This document shows, one piece after another, positions 54,071 through 62,152 of a stretch of 64,000 bases of DNA. Made by a program: the position numbers and the translations under genes. The DNA lies in the NCBI GenBank assembly GCA_046728155.1, contig JBKPDY010000112.1, forward strand, positions 8,464 through 72,463, read 5' to 3'. The first letter of the stretch is position 1. Every line of letters starts with the position of its first letter. A model generated the notes under the pieces. It did not search any database and was not told the DNA's origin. It saw only the letters and a program-made list of their open reading frames with translations. The stretch is from CAWDLX01 sp046728155 (GTDB taxonomy: Bacteria > Actinomycetota > Actinomycetes > Mycobacteriales > Micromonosporaceae).

Positions 54071-55264
54071 ATGCGCGTACTCATCGTCGGAGCCGGCGGT
54101 GTCGGCTCCGCCGCGGTCGGGATCGCCGCGCGCCGCCCCTTCTTCGAACACTGCGTGGTCGCCGATTACGACGCGACCCGGGCCCAGCGGGCCGTCGACG
54201 CGCTGGCGCCGGCCGAGCGGCGCCGCTTCACTCCGGCCACCGTGGACGCCTCGTCGGCGACGGCGATCACCGCGCTGTGTCGTGACCACCGGATCACGCA
54301 CGTGCTCAACGCCGTCGATCCGCGGTTCGTGATGCCGATTTTCAACGGCGCGTACGCGGCCGGTGCGGACTATCTCGACATGGCCATGTCGCTCTCCGAC
54401 CGCGACACGGGCGGGAAGCTCGGTGACGAACAATTTGCCGCCGCCGATCGCTGGGAGGCGGCCGGCCGGCTGGCGCTCGTCGGAATGGGTGTAGAGCCGG
54501 GACTCTCCGATGTCTTCGCGCGCTACGCGGCCGACGAACTGTTCACCAGCATCGATGAGATCGGCGTCCGCGACGGTGCCGATCTCGTCGTCGAGGGCTA
54601 CGACTTTGCTCCCACGTTCAGCATCTGGACGACGATCGAGGAGTGCCTCAACCCGCCGGTGATATGGGAGAAGGGACGCGGCTGGTACACCACGCAGCCG
54701 TTCTCAGAGCCGGAGATCTTCGACTTTCCCGACGGCATCGGCCCGATCGAGTGTGTCAACGTCGAACACGAGGAGGTCCTGCTCATCCCGCGCTGGATCG
54801 ACGCAGCTCGGGTCACCTTCAAGTACGGGCTGGGCGCGGACTTCATCCAGGTGCTCCAGACCCTGCATCGGCTCGGACTGGACAGCACGACGAAGGTCCG
54901 GGCGGGTGGCGTCGAGGTCGCCCCACGCGACGTGGTCGCCGCGTGCTTGCCCGACCCGGCCGGCCTCGGTGCCCGGATGCGGGGGAAGACCTGCGCCGGC
55001 ACGTGGGTACGCGGGACCGGCACGAATGGCACTGCGCGCGAGGTGTATCTGTACCACGTCGTCGACAACGAATGGTCGATGTCGGAGTACGGCTCGCAGG
55101 CCGTGGTCTGGCAGACCGCGGTCAGCGCCGTGGTGGCCCTCGAACTGCTGGCCGGCGGAGTGTGGGCCGGGGCCGGTGTCCTTGGGCCGGAAGCGTTTCC
55201 GGCCCGTCCCTTCCTCGATACCCTGACCGTATACGGCTCGCCGTGGGGAATGAGGGACCAATGA
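54071..55264 (+). CDS. Saccharopine-dehydrogenase-family NAD(P)-dependent oxidoreductase
   Basis: 397 residues. Rossmann start MRVLIVGAGGVGSAAVGIAA, then THVLNAVDPRFVMPIFNGAY and DYLDMAMSL, and LVGMGVEPGLSDVFARYAADE. Relatives include saccharopine reductase, lysine dehydrogenase and carboxynorspermidine dehydrogenase. Beside agmatinase and amine-catabolic genes, a role with polyamine-type substrates is plausible but not shown. The ATG at 54071 fits the fold; GGGAGGG precedes it. The stop overlaps the agmatinase ATG (ATGA). Confidence 0.85.
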   Translation: MRVLIVGAGGVGSAAVGIAARRPFFEHCVVADYDATRAQRAVDALAPAERRRFTPATVDASSATAITALCRDHRITHVLNAVDPRFVMPIFNGAYAAGADYLDMAMSLSDRDTGGKLGDEQFAAADRWEAAGRLALVGMGVEPGLSDVFARYAADELFTSIDEIGVRDGADLVVEGYDFAPTFSIWTTIEECLNPPVIWEKGRGWYTTQPFSEPEIFDFPDGIGPIECVNVEHEEVLLIPRWIDAARVTFKYGLGADFIQVLQTLHRLGLDSTTKVRAGGVEVAPRDVVAACLPDPAGLGARMRGKTCAGTWVRGTGTNGTAREVYLYHVVDNEWSMSEYGSQAVVWQTAVSAVVALELLAGGVWAGAGVLGPEAFPARPFLDTLTVYGSPWGMRDQ

Positions 55265-56274
55265 GCCGCTACGGCGCCATGTACGGCCCCGACATCACGT
55301 TCCTCGGCGTTCAGCAGTGCGATCTGTCAGATGTGGACTCGTACGCGGGGGCGGACGTGGTCATCCTCGGTGCGCCCTTCGACGGCGGGACGTCGTACCG
55401 CCCCGGCACCCGGTTCGGACCCGTCGCCATCCGGCAGGCATGCTATCTCGATCATGACGGATCCAGACCGTCGCTGGCCATGCGCGTCGATGGACTGCAG
55501 GACCTCAAGGTGCTCGACGCCGGCGATGTCGAGATGTTCGGCGGCGATGTACTCGCCGCTATCTCGGCGCTCGAAGACGCGGTCAGCCTCATCGCCGCTG
55601 CCGGCGCGATACCGGTCGTACTCGGCGGAGACCACACGATCGCGCTGCCCGACGCGACCGGTGTTGCCCGGGAGCTGGGGTTCGGCCGGGTGTCGATGAT
55701 TCACTTCGACGCCCACGCCGACACCGGCGATGTGACGCACGGTTCGCTCTACGGCCATGGGCAACCCATGCGCCGCCTGATCGAGTCGGGCGCGGTCCGC
55801 GGTGACCGCTTCCTGCAGATCGGCCTGCGCGGCTACTGGCCGGAACCGCCCACATTGGACTGGATGGCCGGGCAGCGGATGCGTTCGTACGAGATGACCG
55901 AGGTGGTGACGCGCGGACTGGACGAGTGCCTGACCGAGGCCTTCGCCATCGCGGTGGATGACTGTGACGGGGTCTTCCTCTCCGTCGACGTCGACGTGGT
56001 TGACCCCGGGATGGCCCCGGGAACGGGCACGCCCGAGCCCGGCGGCCTCACGGCGCGCCAGCTGCTTGACGCGGTCCGCCGCTGCGGGTATGAGCTGCCC
56101 ATCGTCGGCGTCGACGTGGTCGAGGTCTCCCCGCCGTACGACCACGCGGAGATCACCGCGTTGCTCGGCAACCGCGTCGTGCTCGAGGTGCTGTCGGCGA
56201 TCGCCCGCCGCCGGACAGATGGCGCCGAGGGCACCCGGTGGGATCCGCGCCGGCCGCTCCTCGACGGGCGGTGA
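55261..56274 (+). CDS. speB: Agmatinase / ureohydrolase
   Basis: 337 residues. Binuclear manganese hydrolase converting agmatine to putrescine and urea. The metal motifs are complete: GGDHTIALP, HFDAHADTG and SVDVDVVDPGMAPGTGTPE. GAPFDGGTSYRPGTRFGP is typical of agmatinase/guanidinobutyrase. Other ureohydrolase substrates (guanidinobutyrate, proclavaminate amidines) are possible; the putrescine/GABA genes nearby favour agmatine or guanidinobutyrate. The ATG overlaps the previous stop, indicating translational coupling. Confidence 0.9.
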   Translation: MSRYGAMYGPDITFLGVQQCDLSDVDSYAGADVVILGAPFDGGTSYRPGTRFGPVAIRQACYLDHDGSRPSLAMRVDGLQDLKVLDAGDVEMFGGDVLAAISALEDAVSLIAAAGAIPVVLGGDHTIALPDATGVARELGFGRVSMIHFDAHADTGDVTHGSLYGHGQPMRRLIESGAVRGDRFLQIGLRGYWPEPPTLDWMAGQRMRSYEMTEVVTRGLDECLTEAFAIAVDDCDGVFLSVDVDVVDPGMAPGTGTPEPGGLTARQLLDAVRRCGYELPIVGVDVVEVSPPYDHAEITALLGNRVVLEVLSAIARRRTDGAEGTRWDPRRPLLDGR

Positions 56275-56398
56275 CGTGAGCGCGAGGAGCCGAGCGTTCA
56301 GCGAGGCACCGCAGCTTGCGAACGGTTCTTGGCGGTGACGTGAGCGCGAGGAGCCGAGCGTTCAGCGAGGCACCGCAGCTTGCGAACGGTTCTTGGCG
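56271..56398. repeat. Perfect 64-bp tandem duplication between speB and gabT
   Basis: Copy one 56271-56334 and copy two 56335-56398 are identical, each starting GTGACGTGAGCGCGAGGAGC and ending GCGAACGGTTCTTGGCG. The speB stop lies in the first copy. The repeat fills the gap between convergent genes and holds no gene. Confidence 0.85.
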
Positions 56399-56407
56399 GG
56401 CTGACGC

Positions 56408-57730
56408 CTACGCTACGTCCTTGATCGCATCGGCCAGGATGTCCAGACCCCGGTGAAGAGTCTCCGTCGGCATGACCAATGGAGGTAGGAACCGGATCAC
56501 GTTGCCGTACGTGCCGCAGGTGAGCACGAGCAGACCGGCCTTGTGGCAGGCCTGTGCGATGGCCGACGCCGCGGCGGCATTCGGCGTCGGGCCGCCCGGC
56601 CTTGGCACGAACGGTACGGCCGCGCTCGGCTCCACCCACGCCGGGTCGACCAGCTCGATCGCGAGCATCGCTCCGCGTCCGCGAACCTCGCCGATGAACG
56701 GGTAGCGGGCCGCGAGCTCGGTCAGCCGCGGGATCATCACGGCCTCGATCTCGCGGGCGGCCGCGGCGAGATCCAGTTCCCGCATCATCTCGATGCTGGC
56801 GATCGCCGCGGCGCAGGCGACCGGGTTGCCGCCGTATGTGCCGCCGAGCCCGCTCGGATGGATGGCATCCATGATCTCGGTGCGCCCGGTGACGCCGGCG
56901 AGAGGGAGACCGCCGGCGATGGCCTTGGCCGTCGTCACGAGATCCGGCACCACCGACTCGTGGGTGGAGGCGAACCATTGACCCGTCCGGCAGAAACCGG
57001 TCTGGATCTCGTCGGCGATCAGAATGCAGCCATGGTGCGCGGCCCAGTCCGACAGCGCGGGCAGGAATCCGCTCGCCGGTACGACGAATCCACCCTCACC
57101 CTGGATCGGCTCGATCAGAATGGCGGCTACGTTGGCCGCGCCGACCTGCTTCTCCGCCATGTCGAGCGCGCGTGAAGCGGCCTGCTCGCCGGTGAGTCCG
57201 CCGTCGCGCAGGGGGTACGACATGGGTACACGGTAGATTTCGCCCGCGAACGGTCCGAACCGGTGCTTGTACGGCATGTTCTTGGCGGTCAGCGCCATCG
57301 TGAGGTTGGTCCGCCCGTGATAGGCGTGGTCGAACACCACGATGGCCGGGCGGCCCGTGGCGTGGCGGGCGATCTTCACAGCGTTCTCGACCGCCTCCGC
57401 CCCCGAGTTGAACAGGGCGGACCGCTTGTCGTGGTCTCCCGGCGTCAGCGCGTTGAGCTGTTCGCAGACGGCGATGTACGACTCGTACGGTGCGATCATG
57501 AAGCAGGTGTGGGTGAACCGCTCGACCTGGGCCCGCACCGCCTCCACCACCCTTGGAGCGGCGTTGCCGACCGAGGTGACCGCGATGCCGGACCCGAAGT
57601 CGATCCACTCTCGACCGTCCACATCGGTCAGTGTCCCGCCGGCGGCACGATCCACATAGGACGAAAGCAAGCTGCTGACGCCCTTCGAAACGGCGAGGTT
57701 ACGGCGCTTGGCCAGGTCCTCGGATGACAT
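56408..57730 (-). CDS. gabT: 4-aminobutyrate--2-oxoglutarate aminotransferase
   Basis: 440 residues. Class III aminotransferase producing succinate semialdehyde from GABA. Motifs: DGREWIDFGSGIAVTSVGN, FNSGAEAVENAVKIAR, VFDHAYHGRTNLTMALT, ILIEPIQGEGGFVVP, IADEIQTGFCRTG, and the Schiff-base Lys in VTTAKAIAGGLPLAGV. It starts 6 bases after the aldehyde dehydrogenase, so the two form an operon. No succinate-semialdehyde dehydrogenase is beside it. Confidence 0.93.
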   Translation of the reverse strand: MSSEDLAKRRNLAVSKGVSSLLSSYVDRAAGGTLTDVDGREWIDFGSGIAVTSVGNAAPRVVEAVRAQVERFTHTCFMIAPYESYIAVCEQLNALTPGDHDKRSALFNSGAEAVENAVKIARHATGRPAIVVFDHAYHGRTNLTMALTAKNMPYKHRFGPFAGEIYRVPMSYPLRDGGLTGEQAASRALDMAEKQVGAANVAAILIEPIQGEGGFVVPASGFLPALSDWAAHHGCILIADEIQTGFCRTGQWFASTHESVVPDLVTTAKAIAGGLPLAGVTGRTEIMDAIHPSGLGGTYGGNPVACAAAIASIEMMRELDLAAAAREIEAVMIPRLTELAARYPFIGEVRGRGAMLAIELVDPAWVEPSAAVPFVPRPGGPTPNAAAASAIAQACHKAGLLVLTCGTYGNVIRFLPPLVMPTETLHRGLDILADAIKDVA

Positions 57731-57736
57731 CGCCCA

Positions 57737-59173
57737 TCACACTCCGATGTTGTGCATGACGTGCTTGACGCGCGTGTAGTCCTCGAGGCCGTACATCGAC
57801 AGGTCCTTGCCGTACCCGGAGTGCTTGAAGCCACCGTGCGGCATCTCGGCGACGAGGGGGATGTGTGTGTTGACCCAGACACAGCCGAAGTCGAGCCGGC
57901 GGGAGACGCGCATCGCCCGTCCGTGGTCCCGGGTCCACACCGACGAGGCGAGTCCATACTGGACATCGTTGGCCCAGCGCACGGCCTCGTCCTCATCGGT
58001 GAAATGCTGGACTGTGATCACCGGCCCGAAGACCTCTTCCTGGATGATTTCGTCGTGCTGAGCCAGTCCGGCGACAACGGTGGGGGCGTAGAAGTATCCC
58101 CGCGAGCCGACCCGGGCGCCACCGGTCACCAGACCGGCGTGGTCCGGAAGACGCTCGATGAAGCCGGTCACCCGGCTGAGCTGGTTCGCGTTGTTCAACG
58201 GCCCATACAGGACATCGCCGTCGTCCGGTCCGCCCGTCTTCGTATTGCGGGCCTGCTCGGCGAGGGCAGCGACGAAGTCCTCGTACGCGCGAGCCCCCGC
58301 GAGCACACGAGTGGCGGCGGTGCAGTCCTGACCGGCGTTGAAGTACCCGGCCACGGCGATAGCCTCCGCCGCCGCCGGGATATCGGCGTCATCGAAGACA
58401 ATGACCGGGGCCTTGCCGCCAAGTTCGAGGTGGGCACGTTTGAGATCCGGCGCGATGGCGGCGGCGACCTCCTTGCCGGCCCGGGTCGAGCCGGTAATGG
58501 AGACCAGTCGCGGCGTGGGATGCCCAGCGACCGCCCGGCCGGTGTTCCGGTCGCCGGTCACCACGTTGAGCACGCCGGGCGGCAGGAACTCCGCGGCGAT
58601 CTCCGCCAGCAACAGGGTCGACACCGGTGTCGTGTCAGAGGGCTTCACCACGATGGTGTTCCCGGCGGCGAGCGCCGGAGCGAACTTCCAGACGGCCATC
58701 ATCATCGGGTAGTTCCACGGCGTGATACCCGCGCAGACGCCGATGGGTTCGCGCCGGACGTAGGAGGTGTGGCCGGCCATGTACTCGCCGGCCGAGCGGC
58801 CCTCCAGCACCCGGGCCGCGCCGGCGAAGAACCGGATCTGGTCGACCATGGGCGGGATCTCCTCCGTGGCCGTCAGTTCGCGCGGCTTGCCGGTGTTCCG
58901 GCACTCGGCGTCGAGCAGATCGTCGGCCCGGGCCTCGACCGCCTCAGCGATCTTCAACAGCGCGCGCTGGCGCTCGGCCGGTATCGTGTCGCGCCACGTC
59001 TCGAACGCGGCGGCGGCGGCCGCCATGGCCGCGTTCACGTCCTCGGGACCGGAGACCGGTGCGGAGGCGTACACCTCACCCGTGCTCGGGTCGAAAAGAT
59101 CCGCATACCCGCCGGCCACCGGCTCCATGTACGAACCGTTCACGAAGTTGCGCAGCACCTGCTTGTCGGTCAT
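57737..59173 (-). CDS. Gamma-aminobutyraldehyde dehydrogenase-type ALDH
   Basis: 478 residues. NAD-dependent aldehyde dehydrogenase: NGSYMEPVAGGYADLFDP start, PWNYPMMMAVWKFAPALAAGN, SITGSTRAGKEVA, catalytic Glu in LELGGKAPVIVFDDAD, catalytic Cys in NAGQDCTAATR, and EEVFGPVITV. It is close to PatD (4-aminobutanal to GABA), consistent with gabT downstream and agmatinase nearby. The ATG at 59173 is preceded by the cassette's GGAGG; the cassette leader peptide stop overlaps the ATG (ATGA). Contains TCCATACTGGA at 57953. Confidence 0.9.
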   Translation of the reverse strand: MTDKQVLRNFVNGSYMEPVAGGYADLFDPSTGEVYASAPVSGPEDVNAAMAAAAAAFETWRDTIPAERQRALLKIAEAVEARADDLLDAECRNTGKPRELTATEEIPPMVDQIRFFAGAARVLEGRSAGEYMAGHTSYVRREPIGVCAGITPWNYPMMMAVWKFAPALAAGNTIVVKPSDTTPVSTLLLAEIAAEFLPPGVLNVVTGDRNTGRAVAGHPTPRLVSITGSTRAGKEVAAAIAPDLKRAHLELGGKAPVIVFDDADIPAAAEAIAVAGYFNAGQDCTAATRVLAGARAYEDFVAALAEQARNTKTGGPDDGDVLYGPLNNANQLSRVTGFIERLPDHAGLVTGGARVGSRGYFYAPTVVAGLAQHDEIIQEEVFGPVITVQHFTDEDEAVRWANDVQYGLASSVWTRDHGRAMRVSRRLDFGCVWVNTHIPLVAEMPHGGFKHSGYGKDLSMYGLEDYTRVKHVMHNIGV

Positions 59174-59250
59174 CTCGTCCTCGCCTCCGCGCTCGTTCCG
59201 CTCCTCGGGCCTGCGGCCCTGCGATGCTCTCTCGCTGTCGGCTCGGCCAT
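59174..59250 (-). repeat. Start-codon cassette upstream of the aldehyde dehydrogenase
   Basis: 77 bases on the minus strand from ATG (59250) to the ATG of the dehydrogenase. Begins ATGGCCGAGCCGACAGCGAG, shares CGCAGGGCCGCAGGCCCGAG with the manC copies and ends GCGGAGGCGAGGACGAG. It encodes a 26-residue peptide, MAEPTAREHRRAAGPRSG followed by TSAEARTR, whose TGA overlaps the dehydrogenase start (ATGA). Confidence 0.85.
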
Positions 59251-59349
59251 GTCGTTCTCCCGAGGTCCCCAGTGGCTATACGCCATCCTCGTGACTGATT
59301 CCGTCGCCGGCAAGCCCTTTGGCAACTGTTTCCGCATCGAACGGGTGGA

Positions 59350-60999
59350 TCAGGAGGCCAACGCGGCGGCGACGATGTCTGCCGCCTCCGCCTGGATCCG
59401 CGCGAGGTGGGCGGGCCCCTGGAACGACTCCGCATAGATCTTGTAGACGTCCTCGGTCCCGGATGGCCGGGCGGCGAACCATCCGGTGGCCGTGATGACT
59501 TTCAGGCCAGCGATGGGCGCATCGTTGCCCGGCGCGCGGGTGAGGGTCAAGGCGATGGGCTCACCGGCCAGCTCCGTCGCACTGACCTGATCGGGGGACA
59601 GCTTGGCCAGCTTTCTCTTCTGTTCCCGGTCGGCCGGCGCGTCGATCCGCGCGTACGTGGGGTCACCGAACCGGCCCACCAGGTCGCCGTAGTGGCTGCT
59701 CGGCGACCGGCCGGTCGCGGCGGTGATCTCGGCCCCGAGCAGACACAGTGCAATCCCGTCCTTATCGGTCGTCCACACGGTCCCGTCCCGACGGAGCAGG
59801 GACGCCCCGGCGCTCTCCTCGCCGGCGAACCCGATCGAACCATCCGACAGTCCGTCGACGAACCATTTGAAGCCCACCGGCATCTCCAGCAGTCGCCGTC
59901 CCCGGTCCGCCGCGACGAGGTCGATCATCGACGACGACACGAGGGTCTTGCCGACGGCGGCCGTCGGTGACCAGCCGAGGCGATGGCGGAAAAGGTAGTC
60001 GACGGCGACCGCGAGGAAGTGGTTCGGGTTCATCAAGCCGGCGTCGGGCGTGACGATCCCGTGCCGGTCGGCGTCGGCGTCGTTGCCGGTGGCGATCTCG
60101 TAATCCTTGCGCCGGGAGATCAGCGAAGCCATCGCGTACCGGGAGGAGCAGTCCATCCGGATCCTGCCGTCCCAGTCGAGGGTCATGAACCGCCAGGTCG
60201 CGTCGACCAACGGATTGACCACGGCGAGGTCGAAACCGTACCGCGAACCGATCTCGCCCCAGTACGCCACGCTCGCGCCGCCCAATGGGTCGGCTCCGAT
60301 GCGTACCCGGGCATCGCGAATGGCGTCCACGTCGATCACCGCCGGCAGGTCGCCGACGTACGAGTCGAGGTAGTCGTGACGACCGGTGGTGTCCGCGGTC
60401 AGGGCGCGGGCGATGGGTATCCGCGGTACCCCGGAGAGTCCGTCGGCGAGCAGCGCGTTGGCGCGCTCCTCGATCGCGGTCGTCACCTCGGCGCCGGCCG
60501 GGCCGCCGTTGGGCGGGTTGTACTTGAAGCCGCCATCGGCCGGGGGATTGTGCGAGGGTGAGCAGACCACGCCGTCGGCCAGGCCATCGGTCCGCCCACG
60601 GTTGTAGGTGAGAATTGCGTGCGACAACACCGGTGTCGGGGTGTAGCCGCTCCGGCTGTCGATGAGCACCCGGACGTCATTGGCGGCGAAGACCTCGAGT
60701 GCGCTGACCGTCGCCGGCTCCGAGAGCGCGTGGGTATCCCGGGCCAGGAAGAGAGGTCCCCGGATTCCGGCCGCCGTTCGGTACTCGCAGATGGCCTGAC
60801 TGATGGCGACTACGTGATCGGCGTTGAAGCTGCCCCGCAAGCTCGAACCCCGGTGACCTGAGGTGCCGAAGGCGACCCGCTGATCGGCAAGCCGCGGGTC
60901 CGGATGCTCGGTGTAGTAGGCGGTGACGAGGTGACCGATGTCGACCAGGTCACCAGGCTCGGCGGGCAGTCCCGCGCGCGGGTGGAGACGCTCGGTCAT
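59350..60999 (-). CDS. pgm: Phosphoglucomutase (alpha-D-glucose phosphate-specific)
   Basis: 549 residues, the normal length of this class. Interconverts glucose-1-P and glucose-6-P for glycogen and UDP-glucose. Motifs: VAFGTSGHRGSSLRGSFN, the phosphoserine loop CSPSHNPPADGGFKYNPPNG, metal loop GNDADADRHGIV, sugar-binding GEESAGASLLR and phosphate-binding RPSGTEDVYKIYAES. The ATG at 60999 is preceded by GGAGGCGAGG; the longer upstream frame is spurious. Located where relatives carry the phosphomannomutase manB, but on the opposite strand. Confidence 0.94.
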   Translation of the reverse strand: MTERLHPRAGLPAEPGDLVDIGHLVTAYYTEHPDPRLADQRVAFGTSGHRGSSLRGSFNADHVVAISQAICEYRTAAGIRGPLFLARDTHALSEPATVSALEVFAANDVRVLIDSRSGYTPTPVLSHAILTYNRGRTDGLADGVVCSPSHNPPADGGFKYNPPNGGPAGAEVTTAIEERANALLADGLSGVPRIPIARALTADTTGRHDYLDSYVGDLPAVIDVDAIRDARVRIGADPLGGASVAYWGEIGSRYGFDLAVVNPLVDATWRFMTLDWDGRIRMDCSSRYAMASLISRRKDYEIATGNDADADRHGIVTPDAGLMNPNHFLAVAVDYLFRHRLGWSPTAAVGKTLVSSSMIDLVAADRGRRLLEMPVGFKWFVDGLSDGSIGFAGEESAGASLLRRDGTVWTTDKDGIALCLLGAEITAATGRSPSSHYGDLVGRFGDPTYARIDAPADREQKRKLAKLSPDQVSATELAGEPIALTLTRAPGNDAPIAGLKVITATGWFAARPSGTEDVYKIYAESFQGPAHLARIQAEAADIVAAALAS

Positions 61000-61125
61000 C
61001 GCGCCTCGCCTCCGTTCTCGGCCACCACCCGACAGTAGTGGACCGGTCCGGTTGTGCACGACGAGTCGCCGGACGCCGGTCCGGTAGCCTTGCCGCGTTC
61101 GAACCTGCGCTGTTGGAGGTTGCCG

Positions 61126-61920
61126 GTGGCCGGCGTACGCGTGCTGACCTTCGATCTCGACGACACGCTTGCCGTCTCCAAGTCCCGTATCGAACCACGA
61201 ATGGCTGATCTGCTGGCCCGCCTTCTCGGCCGGATCGACGTGTGCATCATCTCCGGCGGCCGCTTCGAACAGTTCGACAGCCAGGTTCTGCGGTACCTCA
61301 CGGTGGACGGGACGGCCCGCGAGCGCCTGCATCTCATGCCGACCTGCGGCACGCGTTACTACCGGTGGCGCGACGACGACTGGCATGAGGAGTACGCCGA
61401 GAACATAGCCGAAGCCGACCGGCGTCGCGTCGTCGATGTGCTCACCGAGGGCGCCCGGGCACTCGGTCTCTGGGAGCCGCGGCCGTGGGGCGAGATCATT
61501 GAGGACCGTGGCAGCCAGGTCACCTTTTCGGCGCTGGGCCAGTCGGCGCCGCCGGCCGCCAAGTACGCCTGGGACCCGGATGGCTCGAAGAAGGCGGCGC
61601 TACGGGACTATGCGGCGGCCCGCCTTCCCGATCTCGAGGTGCGAAGCGGTGGCTCCACGTCGGTGGATGTCACCCGCAAGGGCATCGACAAGGCGTACGG
61701 CGTCGGCAAGCTGCTCGAGGTGCTCGGCCTGACCGTCGACGATGTCCTCTTTGTCGGTGACCGGCTGGACGAGGGTGGTAATGACTATCCCGTACGGGCA
61801 ATGGGAGTGCCGTGTGTCGCGGTGGCCGGCTGGCAGGAGACGGCCGACTTCGTCGACCGGTTCCTCGCGGAGCCGCCGGGACGCTCGGCGCGGGAGCTCG
61901 CCAGCGCCAGGACCGGCTGA
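61126..61920 (+). CDS. HAD-IIB hydrolase, eukaryotic-type phosphomannomutase-like
   Basis: 264 residues from a GTG with GGAGG 7 bases upstream. HAD motif I LTFDLDDTLAVSKSRIEPRM, motif II IISGGRF, a cap domain with the substrate-like region TCGTRYYRW, lysine in VTRKGIDKAYG and motif IV FVGDRLDEGGNDYPV. The fold and length match the PMM1/2 type of phosphomannomutase. In this Trm112-SIS-mannose neighbourhood it may supply mannose-1-phosphate, taking the place of manB. The sequence does not exclude a sugar phosphatase. It starts the Trm112-SIS operon. Confidence 0.85.
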   Translation: MAGVRVLTFDLDDTLAVSKSRIEPRMADLLARLLGRIDVCIISGGRFEQFDSQVLRYLTVDGTARERLHLMPTCGTRYYRWRDDDWHEEYAENIAEADRRRVVDVLTEGARALGLWEPRPWGEIIEDRGSQVTFSALGQSAPPAAKYAWDPDGSKKAALRDYAAARLPDLEVRSGGSTSVDVTRKGIDKAYGVGKLLEVLGLTVDDVLFVGDRLDEGGNDYPVRAMGVPCVAVAGWQETADFVDRFLAEPPGRSARELASARTG

Positions 61921-61966
61921 CCCAAGGTCCTAGACTTTCTGGAATCAACTCACTGGAGGTGAACCG

Positions 61967-62152
61967 GTGTCGCTGGACCCGCAGCTGCTGGAACTGCTCG
62001 CGTGTCCGGACACGCATCACGCGCCGCTGACCTATGACGAGGCCGCCCGGACCCTCACCTGTACCGAGTGTGGGCGCGTCTTCGAGGTGCGCGACGGTCT
62101 GCCGGTCCTGCTGCTCGACGAAGCGCGCACGGCGCCGGGCAGCGAGGAGTGA
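61967..62152 (+). CDS. Trm112-family zinc protein
   Basis: 61 residues. Starts SLDPQLLELLACPDTHH; the zinc site is Cys-Pro-...-Cys-x2-Cys with CTECGRVFEV and DGLPVLL at the end, the standard bacterial Trm112 (YcaR-like) form. Such proteins stabilise methyltransferases or accompany envelope enzymes. It overlaps the SIS gene through GTGA. Confidence 0.9.
   Translation: MSLDPQLLELLACPDTHHAPLTYDEAARTLTCTECGRVFEVRDGLPVLLLDEARTAPGSEE

Noticed and set aside
60980..61000. A fifth start-codon cassette at the pgm start (CGGAGGCGAGG followed by ATGACCGAG)
   Set aside because: The match covers only the ribosome site and the first codons, which many genes here share. No upstream or downstream cassette body is present.
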